Below, in pieces: positions 1 through 12,420 of a stretch of DNA of 64,000 nt. This DNA comes from Dreissena polymorpha (taxonomy: Eukaryota > Mollusca > Bivalvia > Myida > Dreissenidae). Each line of letters begins with the position of its first letter. Position 1 is the first letter of the stretch. Below the pieces are notes generated by a model. It was given only the letters and a program-made list of their open reading frames with translations. It was not told where the DNA came from and did no database searches. The translations under genes and the position numbers were made by a program. The stretch lies in assembly GCF_020536995.1 (NCBI RefSeq), contig NW_026273357.1, forward strand, positions 112,001-176,000, read 5' to 3'.

Positions 1-369
1 CATCTTCTTAGTTTGAGGGATTGACGCAATAAAATTATATTATGCATGTATAATAAAATAAACATTTTATTTAATTAAAGTAATCATGATACGAGTTTAT
101 TATACATTATTTTACCTCAGGGATGTTTAAAGTAATGTAAGTTATTCAGTTTTAAGAAAACATTTACTTGATTCCTGTTTTAAAACTCAATAAACAAATG
201 GGAATCACATACAAGAGGAAATTGTATCCGCATCTTCAAAAGTCAACTCATAAATATGCAGTTAAACAAAATCACTTATTTTTATGTGTTTTATAATAAT
301 ATATTTGAAAAGGATTACAAAAGATGTTTGCCCCTACAGTTTAAAACAATAGTATCATGGATGCATGAA

Positions 370-2720
370 ATCAAGAGGAAAAACTACTCTGCGACGGATA
401 ACTAAATGAATATGAATGTGGATTAGCACTAAACAAAATGCAAAATAACAAAAGTCCAAGATCTGATGGCATCACAATCGAACTTTATAAGATATTCTGG
501 AATGATATTAAAACACATTTAATTAATTCACTAAACTATTCATTTAACAACGAAAACTTAACTACGCTACAAAAACAAGGTATAATATCACTCATTCCAA
601 AACCTGGAAAAACTTAGAATCCTTATCAAACTGGCGCCCGACAAGTTAACTGAGCAACGATTATAAAATTGCAACTAAAAGTATATCAAACAGAATTTAA
701 AAAAAATACCTTCAATCATTTCAAGATCTCAATCTGGTTTCATTAAAGGACGTTACATCGGTGAAAGCGTACGTCTGATACAAGAATGCATAAATTATTT
801 CAACCAACCAAACAATTCTGGCCTCATTTTCTTTGCAGACTTCGAAAAGGCTTTCGATTCACTAGACCATTCGTTTATGTTCTCTTCTTAGAAAATATGA
901 ACTTCGGTGAAAGTCTTATTCAATGTTCAAACTATTATAAACCGATATAAACAGTACAATAATAAACATTGGCTTTTTATCAAACAGTTTCAACATTGAA
1001 CTAGGGGTAAGACAAGGATGTCCACTTTCATCCACGCTATTTATTATATGCATCGAGTATCTATCACACTATATCAAATAAAAAAAATGGGAATATCGCT
1101 AGAACCTGACGAAGAAATTAAACAGTCCCTATTTGCTGACGATGCAACTTATTTCTTAAATGACAGTAGTGACTCATTTAATAATGTTATAGAATCGCTA
1201 ACCCTTAATGGAATGGCATCGGGCCTTAAACTAAACAAAAGTAAATGCACTGTGTTACGAGTAGGTAAATTTAAACAAAGTAATATTCATCTTAAAAAAG
1301 AAATGAAATTCAAATGGACATCAGATGAAGCAACAATGTTAGGAATAACCTTTACAAACAATGAATATGAAACAATTCTAAAAATCATATTGCCTAAATT
1401 ACAAAAATTTAAAAATTGTTTAAAATCATGGCAGCATCGTTAACTTACACTACTAGGAACAAACTAATTAATTTATGCACTAACAGTTCTTTCAAACCCA
1501 CCAAATGATATAATTGAAGATGTAAAATCAGAAATATTTAATTCCATATGGGACGGTAAACCTGATAAAATTAAGCGAACTCAATTAATTCAATCAGAAG
1601 AATATGAAGGTATCAGACTAACGGATATAGATTTATTCCTGAATGCAATCAAATTCAGTTAGGTTAAAAGATATTTAGATGATACCAATACGAGTAAATA
1701 GAAATTATCTACCAGAAAATCCTTAAAAAAATATGGACACTTCTTACCTTTTAAATGTAATATTGACAATAATACCTTAGATGAAATTTCAACCAAAAAC
1801 ATATTTATATCGAATGTTTTATTGGCATGGTGTAAAGTTACTCATAATTTAGAAACCAAAATAAACAGTAAAATCATTATAAACATAACTACTAACAATA
1901 AAATGTTTTTCTATATACATTGGTTCGAACGAAATATGTAGATCAATAATACGACTACAGAATAAACGACTTCTATTCTTTTGATAACTTATGCTACATA
2001 TTCGGAATACCAACAAGTAATTTCCTGATGTACTACACATTGATCAAAAGTATACCCATACATATTAAAGCTGTTACCAATACAAATAACACACCATGTA
2101 CTCAAAAAATATTCGTAGAAAACATAACTGCAAAAACAAAACGAACAAAATATTGTACACACTTCAAATTAAAAAGCCCTGCCGAAATCTCTAAAGCTCA
2201 AACTAAATGGCAAAACCTATTCGGAGAAAAAGAATTTAATTGGAAACAAATATTTGTTATGCCATATAAATCAACTATTGATAGCACACTGAGAAATTTT
2301 CAATATAAATACATACAGAGAATCATAGCTACAAATAAATATCTTTTTTAAGTGCAACCTATCCAACACAAATCTATGTGATATGTTCAGTGAATATATT
2401 GAAACAATAGAACATCTTTTCTGGGAGTGTAAACATATTCAATCTCTATGGAATCAGTTGACAACCTTTCTAGAGAAACAACAACTAAATGTTTAACTAT
2501 CTCTCTTAGACATCAGTTTAGGGGTAAATACCTTCAGAATGCAAGAGGTTAATAACGGCGTGAATTACATTATTATATTAATAGAATATTTTATATTCAT
2601 CATGAAATACAGAAAACAAATACCTACAATGAACTTTTTTATCAATTATTTAAAACTGAAGATTTAAAATTGAAAAAGAAATAGCCCTAAACAAACATCC
2701 AAAGAAAAAACTACATATTT
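370..2720 (+). mobile_element. Decayed LINE of the Tx1/L1 type (reverse transcriptase half and 3' end)
   Basis: Broken reading frames on the plus strand show the order of a LINE ORF2: NNKSPRSDGI near 445 (RT finger region), FFADFEKAFDS near 830, GVRQGCPLSST near 1002, the catalytic FADDAT near 1132, and a C-terminal zinc-binding region near 2350-2435 (Cys...Cys...H...C, with one expected Cys read as Phe). The longest open pieces are 1018-1443 and 2028-2351. Many stops and shifts separate the pieces, so the copy is dead. No apurinic endonuclease or ORF1 was seen upstream, so it appears 5'-truncated near 370. The 3' end runs into an AT microsatellite at 2762. The clade is inferred from the style of the motifs. 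Confidence 0.85.
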
Positions 2721-2759
2721 ACCCTTTTTTAAACTAAAGGAAACCACAAGGTCAAACAA

Positions 2760-2761
<2 letters not shown>

Positions 2762-2814
<53 letters not shown>
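2762..2814. repeat. (AT)n microsatellite
   Basis: An uninterrupted AT dinucleotide run directly downstream of the LINE 3' end. It is also the left border of the duplicated segment that follows. Confidence 0.95.
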
Positions 2815-2818
<4 letters not shown>

Positions 2819-3462
2819 CTCCCTTGAAACACACAAATACTCATAATTTCACTGTATCTTCTAGATCCAACGTATTTCCGCTGTGTCTCTAACATAGTGT
2901 TAGGGTAGTTAATGAATCCTTATCGGATCCTATCCAAATACAACTATGGTTTCATGTTTGTAACAAATGTTCATGTAACTGTCCCTTCTGTGTATGTAAA
3001 CTGTTCCAAAATTGGAAGATGTGTTGCGGTAAAAGTATGGAGTATATATCTGTGAATGAACCATCTTTTTTGGGGGGGATGGGGATTTCACAGTATGTCT
3101 GCTTCATTCTGCACCGCAGCTAGGCGCACACGCCGAAGTCTCCAATGTCTGTCTGTTTGTCTGTCTGTGTATCTGGTTGTTCACGCATATCTTTCTCCAT
3201 ATATAAATAAACAATCGACTGTGAACGAGTATCTATTAATAGATCCCAGAAAACGGAAATAACGTAGTTGTGAAATATAATTATCTCCCTTGAAACACAC
3301 AAATACTCACAATTTCACTGTATCCCTTCTGTGTATGTAAACTGTTCCAACATTGGAAGATGTGTTGCGGTAAAAGTATGGAGTATATATATCTGTGAAT
3401 GAACCATCTGTTTTTGGGGGGATGGGGATTTCACAGTATGTCTGCTTCATTCTGCACCGTAG

Positions 3463-3467
<5 letters not shown>
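2815..3467. repeat. Direct duplication of a non-coding segment (two copies, one with an extra ~120 bp)
   Basis: The sequence at 2815-2862 (starting TTATCTCCCTTGAAACAC) plus 2983-3122 is repeated almost exactly at 3281-3467. The second copy lacks the roughly 120 bp found at 2863-2982 in the first. Both copies contain the same G run and TCTGCTTCATTCTGCACCG near the right end, and both units abut AT dinucleotide runs (2762-2814 and 3464-3535). The small open frames here are not supported as genes. The pair may be two copies of a short mobile element or a local tandem duplication. Confidence 0.8.

Positions 3468-3535
<68 letters not shown>
3464..3535. repeat. (AT)n microsatellite
   Basis: A long AT dinucleotide run that closes the second copy of the duplicated segment. 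About 280 bp of unassigned AT-rich sequence follows before the minus-strand LINE. Confidence 0.95.
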
Positions 3536-3536
<1 letters not shown>

Positions 3537-3814
3537 TAGCATATCTTGTATAACATGTCTGAACATTATTGCTGCTACATGGTATCACTTTGTTTGATGA
3601 TCATATGCATGTATACATTGTATGTCTTATATTGAATTAAAAAGTTCATGGAGGTATTAATTATTTGCAGTATTGATTTATCTTACATCTTTGACAAAAG
3701 TGTTCCAATAGCTGTTAATTTTATATGTAGACAAACATATTGGTAAGAGTTGCATATATTTAAATTTAAAGTCAATACCCCAAATATTTATATTTTTACA
3801 AAACAATCATTTAT

Positions 3815-5232
3815 ACAAATACAAAATACAAATACAAATACACTTGTATAGCGCAAAAACTATATAATATTCTATTGCGCTTCACAAAACGTCCTATATA
3901 CACATATTTAGATATCCTCTAGTGAGCTTACAGGTCACAGCACGCATCTAAGTGTTATGGAAACGCTCAAATAGGTAGGTTTTGAGTTTGCTCTTAAATG
4001 TTGTTTCCGAGTCAGCCGATTTCAAATGTCCGGGAAGCACATTCCACCATTTCGGCCCTACCACTGCAAGTGACCTGTCGGCGATCTTTGTTCTATGCCT
4101 TGGCACACGGAACTTGATGCCTACTGATTATCGCAAGCGGTAGCTGCCTTGTTCATGTGTAAACATCGATTGGAGGTAAATTGGCGCAGTGCCCTTTACG
4201 ACCCGGAAAACAATGACAAGCACCTTGAACATTATTCTTGCCTGCACTGGCAGCCAATGTAATCGTTTTAGCAAGTCGGAACTACGTTCTTCATACGATG
4301 CGCAGGTTACTAACCTGGCAGCATTGTTTTGAATTCTTTGTAATATGTTCAGCTGATATGCCGGAATGTCAGCAAAAAGTCCATTACAGAAGTCAAGATG
4401 GGAATGAATTAGACCATGAACAAGAATTTCAGTGGATTTTTGTGTCAAATGTTTCCGGATACACCGTAAGTTTCTTAACTGGCAATAGGCGACTTGGCAT
4501 TTCTTAAGAATATGCCGATCAAAATTTAAGGTACTTAACATATGCACCCCAAGGTCGCGAACATTGTCAACACGCTTCACCTCACAACCACCAACTCTCA
4601 CAATAGTAATGTTTAGCTTTTCTAATTGTTGTTTTGTCCCATAAGCTATAATTTCAGTTTTTGCATTGTTCATTTTGAGCTTGTATCTAGTCATCCAGTT
4701 AATGATATTTTCAAGACAGTCATTCAGTTGGTTAATGATGTTAAATTCACTTTGTTGATTTCCAGCTTTTATTTTAAAGGCAACTTTATGGTCATCAGCA
4801 TAACCGTAGAGGTCAGCTGAATAGTTTTGAACAACCCTGTTTAGCCCAGCGATATACATTGTGAAGATAACCGGGCCGGCGCAAGAGCCCTGTGGGACGC
4901 CACAGCGTAGTGGCATGGTGTCAGACGAAGCATTGCCAATCTTGACCTTCATGGTTCTGTCAGTAAGGTAGGATTCAATCCACCTGAGTGCAGTGTTGGT
5001 AATACCGAAGTCATCTTGCATCAGCTGAAGAGCTGAAGGAATGCCCATGGTGTCAAATGCAGCGCTAAGGTCAATCATCACTACAAGTGTCACGAGATTC
5101 AGATCAATTGATTCAAGAATATCACCGTACATCTTCAGCATCGCTGTTTCAACTCCGTGATATCTCCTGTAAGCACTTTGATACTGGGGTAGACGATTGT
5201 GGATGTCAACATGATTAGTTAATCTGAACATA
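3815..5232 (-). mobile_element. 5'-truncated LINE of the CR1/L2 type (reverse transcriptase)
   Basis: The minus-strand frame 5231-4128 encodes about 367 residues of reverse transcriptase: YQSAYRRYHGVETAML, VVMIDLSAAFDTM, GVPQGSCAGPVIF and the catalytic YADDHK, followed by the thumb and C-terminal region (LHWLPVQARI). After a single in-frame stop at 4128-4130 the same frame continues with the usual LINE C-terminus (VVGPKWWNVLP ... KLKTYLFERF) to about 3951. The 3' UTR ends in the repeated ATTTGTATTTGTATTTTG tail near 3815-3845, preceded by GCGCTATACAAGTG as in many CR1/L2-like tails. The frame is almost intact, so this is a fairly young but 5'-truncated copy. It is not a host gene. Confidence 0.88.
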
Positions 5233-6018
5233 CCTAATGAAAAAATATTACAATATAATTGAGAGTGGTACTATAAGTCTATTTTAAGGGAAAACTACTG
5301 TTTTATATGTAGGAATTTCAGGGCTTATTCTGTTTTTGTGAGAAAGCTCATACCAATTTATAATTCTATTATCTACATAAAATAGTTACAGTGTTATTAT
5401 CTTAATTTTTTTATTATACTTATTTATAAGCGTAACAAGATATGTGTCCATAAGGCACAGAGGCGCCCTCATTCAACTTTTGTCTCGAAACTCCACATAC
5501 GTAATACAACTCAACCTTGATTGAAAAGTCCTGCAGGTAGACTCACACACCAACAATCACACACACATATATATAAGCGTTTCACCTTAAAAATCCAGAA
5601 AAAAGATAATTTTAAAAAACATTTTACAGCCCAACACTGTAATTTCATCACAAATAAAAGGACCGGAACAAAACTTGGACTTGATCTGTAACTTATGCAG
5701 ATAGATTCACGTACCAAATATCAGGTAAATATCTGTAAGCGTTAATGAAAAACTAAGCAAACAGAATGTCGAACGGAATGCTAGACAGACAGACAGATGG
5801 ACAGTTCGACTTTGGTATGCAACCCTACCATGGGCATTAAAACTGTATAATTATGTTTCGAAAAAATGAAAACTGAATCCTCAAATATCGCCTATCTGTA
5901 ATTGTTTCTCATGATTTGTTACTTATTATATACACTGAATTTCCTCAAATATAACTCCACTGCAACAATAGACTGAATTAAATCCCATCATTCTGTATTC
6001 AAATTTAATATATTGACC
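5233..6018. other. No gene seen
   Basis: AT-rich sequence with short chance frames only. A brief (GACA)n-like stretch lies near 5785-5806. No domain, RNA gene or clear transposon end was found. Confidence 0.6.
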
Positions 6019-6196
6019 ATGCTCTGGGAGAAACGTGCTTAATGCATATACGTATGCACACACTTATCAGGGAAGGCACATTCTGCTTCATTGGAAATTG
6101 TGTTTGAAGAGAGTCTCTTCTAAAAGAAAATCCAGTCAACTTGAAGGCAGAAAATGTTGCCCCATGTAAGCCTGTATGAACTGCACAGGCCAATCC
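6019..6196. mobile_element. Diverged MITE relic (family A)
   Basis: Starts with TCTGGGAGAAACGTGCTTAA and contains the central AGAGAGTCTCTTCT region and a right part with CCTGTATGAACTGCACAGGC. The same terminal and internal words occur in the copy at 6682-6880. The right terminus is missing or too diverged to see. The family resembles a short inverted-repeat element I associate with dreissenid genomes. Confidence 0.6.
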
Positions 6197-6681
6197 GCCC
6201 CATCTTCCGAAAGCGAGGCTAAAATATAATCAAATGGAAAATCTTCCAAAATCAGAGGCCGGGAATTCAACATTCCATTTTTTACGCTAACCAAAAGCCC
6301 CTTACCTTGTTCATCAACATAATTATTCTGGTTGACACTGTTCAATCTCATCTTCATGGTCTGCAGTATCATCTGGTGTTGAACAATAAATTATTCTAAA
6401 TTCCAAAGCACATATTTAAAAGGGAAATATTTCATATCTTATTGAAAAAGAGATTATTTAAATGATAATACCATAGCACAAAAGGGAAATATATTTTATC
6501 TTAACTAAATCTTGCAGAAAGAAATACAAATATTGCAAACATTTCTATATACGGTAAATGCTTCTTTAATATTAGCAATCTTTCAATGTACAGTATCAAT
6601 TAAGCAGCTGAGGCTTTTAAATATGTATGTAGAATTTGTATTTCTTAGTCTGCATGCGTGTAATTGTACACGTGTGTCTTG

Positions 6682-6880
6682 TCTGGGAAACATGGTATAA
6701 TGCATGTGCGTAAAATGTTGTCCCAAGGGCTAATCCGGGACGACCCTTTCTCTTCACTTTCTTAATATTTTTCGTAACAGACGTCTAGTATAAGTGTGCT
6801 CCCTGATTAGCCTGTGTGGACTGCATAGGCTAATCTTGCATGACACTTTACATACGTGCATTTGACCTCATTTTCCCAGA
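6682..6880. mobile_element. MITE with ~33-bp terminal inverted repeats (family A)
   Basis: The left end (TCTGGGAAACATGGTATAAT, 6682-6714) and the reverse complement of the right end (TCTGGGAAAATGAGGTCAAA, 6848-6880) are clearly related and share an AATGCA-GT--GTAAA core. Inside are a GGGCTAATCC word and GATTAGCCTGTGTGGACTGC, which are diverged inverted relatives. No coding capacity is present, so this is a non-autonomous DNA element. Confidence 0.7.
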
Positions 6881-8725
6881 TTGTAAGTAAAATATTTGTT
6901 TATAAAGATTTTACAGCAAACAACAAACCTATGTAATGTTGTTGAAACTTGGTATCATCAGTGTTAGCCTAAATACAAAAAAAAAATATTCACGCTTGTT
7001 TATCACAGGATTAAACTCACAAAAATAATTCAGTTAACAGTCTTTTGTATGGGGCATGCAATACACAAATTCCAAGATAATGCTAAACATTACATATTAA
7101 AAAACAACTTCTGTTGATCTGTGCCCTTTCTACGTATCCTTGACTTATGAATTATCTTAATTCAAGGCTTAAATGATACTGGTTTTGGAAAAGAAAAAAA
7201 AAATTATGTTCTAACATTAAATATGACCAGGTGGTGACTGCTTTCCCACTTAATCACTAACACACATTATCACTTCATCTCTGATGACATTATATATCAA
7301 AATGTTGATATTGATATGTGATCCCAAATTATTCAGAGTTCTAACAAGAGAACCATAAATATCAGATAAACTGATGGGTGATCCCCTATGATGCGCTATG
7401 TCAATCGCAATTGTGTTATATCAAATTACTATTTAATTGATTGAGTTTTGTTTCTAGCAGGAAACAAGCATCAACAATAATTCCGTGTATATTTCACAAA
7501 ACAAAAGAGTTATGGTCCGTTAAATTTGCACTTCCGTTTATTATCTGAATGAATTATATGAAGTTTCATTTAAATCTAGTCAATACTCTCAAAGGCGCAT
7601 TGTAAACAAAATATAAAAAAAACGCCGCAATTAATGAAAATAGTTAGTGTAAAAAGGTAGTTTGTTTCCACTAACAAAACCGCTTTTAATGTGTTAGTTC
7701 ATAACATAATGTTTTTTTGGAAATCAAGTTTAAGTTTTCGATCATTTTTCATATTTAACTAAAATAATTATTAAGTTTGCGTTTAATTTTATTCATTCGA
7801 TCAAATTTGCTAAATTGACTCTAAATTAACATTGACTTGCACTGAAACGTAAACTAAGTTAAAATAGTCGACCTACACACCCTATTTTACTGAATATGTC
7901 AGGGGGACCAAATGCCTTTTTGCCTCATGTTTCTTGTACTTCCGCTCATTGCCGCTCTAGCTTTAACCATTACCCTAAGATTAGGTATTACATTATATAT
8001 AGTTTCGTTTCAATCCCTAACATCGTTATGTTACGCAGACAACATGTTAAGGACGGACAAATCGACCGCAGAAGATTTTAGTTCAGTCTCAAACAGCGAT
8101 GCACCTTCGTGAATTTTCGGCGGTTGTCTCAACTTTTTTAAACCGTTAAAGTAGGTGCGTTTTACTTTGATGTTCCGCGTGTGACCATAGCAGAAAGACC
8201 TTTTAATATGGCTAATTAAAGTTTAGAAACAGACGAAATATGTCATTTTAATTCTTATTTTACCCATTTTTAGTTTTATGCAGTTATGAATTTGTTTATA
8301 ATAAAACCAAGCCATGCATGAAATAACGATATATGTCATTACTTGATTCTCAACAACAGTATTTTTGCATATTGATAATATTTTCCAACTTACATCTTGA
8401 TACACTATATGCTCAAAAATCATGTGCTAAAATTTCATATCGTCGATATTTCTGAATTTAAGCTCGGGTTTCTTTAATTCATTTATTGGGGTAGAATTTT
8501 GTCTCTGATTAATTCCAACTGGTTTTCGTAATAAGCATACATTAAAAGATCATCATACAAATATTCTCTTTAAGTGCAAGGACAACAGTTTTGGTAGTTT
8601 CATGTAAGATTTATTGGTAGTAATTTAACAAGAGCCTTTAAATTATGTTCAAGTGGTCAAAATTGGGTAGACAATTGTTTCAGTTTGTTGTTTTTTGTAT
8701 ATACCGAAACTTTAAAAAATATTAT
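6881..8725. other. No gene seen
   Basis: AT-rich sequence. Two overlapping plus-strand frames at 7896-8112 (61 and 66 residues) look like chance: they show no recognisable domain, start context or splice context. No RNA gene was seen. Confidence 0.55.
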
Positions 8726-9207
8726 AAAGGGAGCTTTTCACGTTTGGTAAATTGACAAAATTATTTAAAAAATGTTTCAGATTCGCACATTTTCATTAAA
8801 GTTATGATATTTGTGAGGAAACAGTAATACTGAACATTTACCATGTTCTAAAATATCCATTATATGCATCTTTTGACGATTTAAAAACGTAATAAAGCGT
8901 TGCAACGCAAAACGATTGAGAATTTTGAGAGTTCTGTTGTTGTCGTTATATTTAGTGGCACTACGAGGATTGCTTATATAAAGTATAAAATACTTCACTA
9001 ATTGTATGAGCACGAATGGCCGAGTGGTCTAAGCGTTAGACTTTTACTCCAGGGGTCAGTGGTTCGTATCCAGTTGAGGGTTACTTTTTTTCTTTCTTTT
9101 TTCTTGTTTTTTACTGGAGCATTTTAGATTCAATGTTTACATTTATCAATATAAAGCATTTAATGACAAACTTCAAGATCTGCAAACATCTTTAAAAAGG
9201 TCCCTTT
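8726..9207 (+). mobile_element. ~480-bp inverted-repeat element carrying a tRNA-like promoter region (family B, copy 1)
   Basis: The ends are inverted: AAAGGGAGCTTTTCACG at 8726, and the reverse complement of the right end is AAAGGGACCTTTTTAAAG (ending 9207). A full-length relative lies at 22794-23275. Inside, 9008-9075 reads like the front of a Leu/Ser-type tRNA, with box A TGGCCGAGTGG at 9017-9027 and box B GGTTCGTATCC at 9061-9071. The acceptor stem does not close, so it is not a working tRNA. The element looks like a MITE that contains or captured a tRNA-derived sequence. The start of a T-rich stretch at 9086 could act as a pol III terminator. Confidence 0.75.
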
Positions 9208-10884
9208 AAGAGTTTTTATAACTTGTTAATGCTGTAATGAACACACATGTATATTATTTGATAGCCGAGTCAAGTGTGTTCTAATATTTACCGCGTTATA
9301 ACGTAAATCTCTATCTAATGATGACACCATTTCTGTCCCGACTATGTGCAGTTTTATTTACACTTTAAACATTACTCCCATTTATGCGAACAAACTCAAC
9401 AAATAAAAACACTACAGAATATTTATTCAACAGTAGACAAACGCACATTATTATAGCTATAAATAAAATCACACTAACACAAGGGGCAATAGTACAATAT
9501 AGAGTTACTTTATCATTCAAACGTTTAACAATTTCGCAATCAACACTTGATTTTGACTAAATACATGTTACTTGCACTCAGCCATTTCTGCAATAGCACA
9601 TACATTATGATTAACGCTTGTTGGACAATAGTCTATGATATGTATTCGTATTTTAAATGAAAACGGTTAAAATAGATTAACTGCACTATATTTTTAAATC
9701 AGTATAGATCTATACACTACATGTTTTCATATTTCAAAAAGGAAATAGCCACCATTTTGAGTTTCATAAGTTTTGTTATGTGTTAGTGAATAAAATACAT
9801 TTACCGATCAGGTGGTTCATGTTTCTTTCCAATACTGCTATTGAACGGATACTGTTTTATTAAACGTGTCTGATAAAAACTTTTTTGATGTAAATATGCA
9901 CTTATAAGCAAAGTATACTAATATCAGTATATGATCCAAACAAAAAAGATAAATGAACTTTAATACAAACCACGAGGCATAAACAAAACTTAATACACTA
10001 AACGCAAATAACACGTTGTCATACACATTCACTTTACAACAATAACCATTTTCCAAAACAAAAAGAAAAGGTATACATTCAATCAAGCAATATAACACTT
10101 TTTAATGCGAAAAATATATATTGGTTAGTTTGTATCAAATCCGCATTCCACATATTGACGCTTCTGTTAAGCCTCATAGATAAAAATGTATTTTTAGCAT
10201 ATTGTTAAATCTGTGCTGATTTAAGAGCTGCAGTGGTAAAACGAAAGATTTTCTCCTAAAGGTTCCCGGTACTAATCACAGGAAAAACGAACCTATTGTT
10301 TTTGCTTTATTATAATTATAAAGAATTTTAATTATTTGTTGAAACAAAGCCCTTGAATGATATAAACTTACACAATATAATAAAGCGTCGACATCAATTA
10401 ATAAAAAAGTAAGGCGAAGAAATAAACGAGACACACTTCGTACAGCTTCATAACTTACGGTGATACGTTATAAAATAGTTTATTTACACATCACTTAACG
10501 ATTACAATATATAAACAGAATATACAATACTGTTCATGTATGTAATAAATGAGGATACGGTAACTGTATGGAACTTTGTTGGTACATTTAAATGTTAACA
10601 GCTATCAAAACATAAAACTTGAAACGATGGCAGAAAACAGCTCAGTTTAATGTGAATCCAAAGTGCCGATTGTATTATGCTGTATTTAGTTCAACTTACT
10701 TTATTATACATTTTTGAGTATGCATTACATTACAAACTCTGAAAGTAATCAAAACAATAAAAGAATAGCATAATGTTCATAACATGGAGCTCTATGGGGA
10801 ATTATCAACATTATATGTGTCAACATTTCATCCGGTTGCATTTAATAAGACATTTATTTGTTCATTATGTATTGTGTTTTAAAC
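9208..10884. other. No gene seen
   Basis: AT-rich sequence with chance frames only. A weak tRNA-like stretch near 10222-10285 (GAGCTGCAGTGGTAAAACG, then a poor box B) may be an old SINE fragment, but the match is too weak to call. Confidence 0.5.
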
Positions 10885-12420
10885 AATTACTTGGAGTAGA
10901 AGTGCCCCACCCATCATCTAAATAAAGAATTATCATAATCCCTGAAGCTCTCCAATACTTTACCAGAGGCCGCAAAACCTTCAAAAAATATAACCGGCAC
11001 AACTAAAGCCAAATGGTAACACCAAAAACACAAAGAATCTAAGCTTTCCGTTAATTATCCATGAAAACCCCAAGAATTTTTTGATATTCAGGATGAATGT
11101 TGATATGATGATAACCCGATTTTAAATCAAATTTAAACATTAAATTTCCCCCTTGACAACAATTAAGAGCCTCTTTACAGCCTTCGAACTTGAATTTAAA
11201 TGCTTTAACAAACTTATTCACATGTCTGAGATCTAAAACAACCCGTTCTTTCCCAGAACTATTTACAGCAACTGTCAATGGATTAATTCAAAACGGAGCA
11301 GATTCGCACGCAGCAATACAATTACTCCATAGTAAATGCTTAATAGCCTTTTCGAAAAAAAAAATGGTGATTAAAAGATGAAGCGTTGTTTTTTAAACAG
11401 ACGGGAGTTGGTTGAGACAAAAAAAGGAATCTTATAACCGTTATAAATTATATCGTATATATGTGAATTGATTTTTAATTCTTCAACCCAAAAATCAATG
11501 TGTTCTCTTATACTGTCTTTTACTGGTTTTACAAAAGAAGAATGAATTGAATATTTATGACAGGGCAAACATACAACATCATTATACTCAACTTTATAAT
11601 TCGTGTTTTCTCTTACGTCTGAAGTGGCGGTCTGTGCTGCAGTTCTTGGGTAACTGGACATGCTAGAAGTGGGCTGTTGTGGGACGAAGCCTCGTTGGAC
11701 GTATGGGCACTCTCTAACCACGTGTCCTGTGAGGTGGCAAGCGAAGCACGGTCCGAGGACGACCGGAAGTCGCGGTTGTTGGAGAAAACCTTCTTGATAA
11801 CGTCTTGACGCAGCCTCCCCGAATCTTGCTGAAGACCCACGAAAAAACTGCGAAGACGGTTGAATGCTGGAGGCGCCATAGTCTTTGGACCTGCTGCTGA
11901 CATCATAAGGCCGGAATCGTCTGTTCCGGTTAGCACGTGCAATAGCGCTGCGGAGTTTTGCAGCATCGTCATCATTGTCAGCCAAAGGATGCTCATCGTA
12001 CTCACGTACTGTGTCCCAGCCATGCTTGTCTGCTATCTTCAGCAACTTATTGCGTTGCTGCAGAGCTTGAACCCCTGATCTTATAAGCGATGTAGCCCGT
12101 CTTGTAAATCACATAATCGTTCAATCTTTTCCAAATTGTCCACTCTCTTCATATTAAAGTTAAACTGGTGCGTTAAACCTTCTTTTCTGAATTGAAAATC
12201 GTGACTTCTGTTATTATTTGACTTCGTTCCGAAACAAACGGCAAACTGATCAAAAATTAACTCTCTCTGCTTTTCCAAAGCTTTTTCTACTTCCCTGCTA
12301 AGCAGCGACTGCTCCACAGTCAATTTATTACTGCAATTTCCAGAAAAACGCTCTTCATTTTCAGACATTTTTCAAACTTTCACAGTCAAACTTTCAACAA
12401 ATATAATGAACCACAACGTG
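10885..12420 (-). mobile_element. Fossil DIRS-like (tyrosine-recombinase) retroelement, partial
   Basis: Reading right to left on the minus strand: a Gag-like N-terminal part (12368-12081), a Gag-like part with a CCHC zinc knuckle (pattern CFACHLTGHVVREC, within 12045-11371), and a reverse-transcriptase part containing LDLRHVN and FDLKSGYHH (11278-11051), with traces of the later RT region reaching about 10890. This order and RT style fit DIRS-like elements of molluscs. The RNase H, methyltransferase and tyrosine-recombinase parts are absent. The copy is broken in several places and truncated. Divergence between parts is modest, so it is old but not ancient. Confidence 0.78.

Noticed and set aside
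5511-5717. 68-residue minus-strand frame
   Set aside because: No domain, and the translation is consistent with chance in AT-rich repeat-like DNA.
7896-8112. Two overlapping 60-residue plus-strand frames
   Set aside because: No domain, no supporting splice or promoter context, and the two frames compete for the same DNA.
9008-9085. Possible functional tRNA-Leu/Ser gene
   Set aside because: Boxes A and B are present but the acceptor and anticodon stems do not pair, and the same sequence is part of a repeated inverted-repeat element.
10222-10285. Possible tRNA-derived SINE head
   Set aside because: Box B is a poor match and no body or tail of a known SINE follows.
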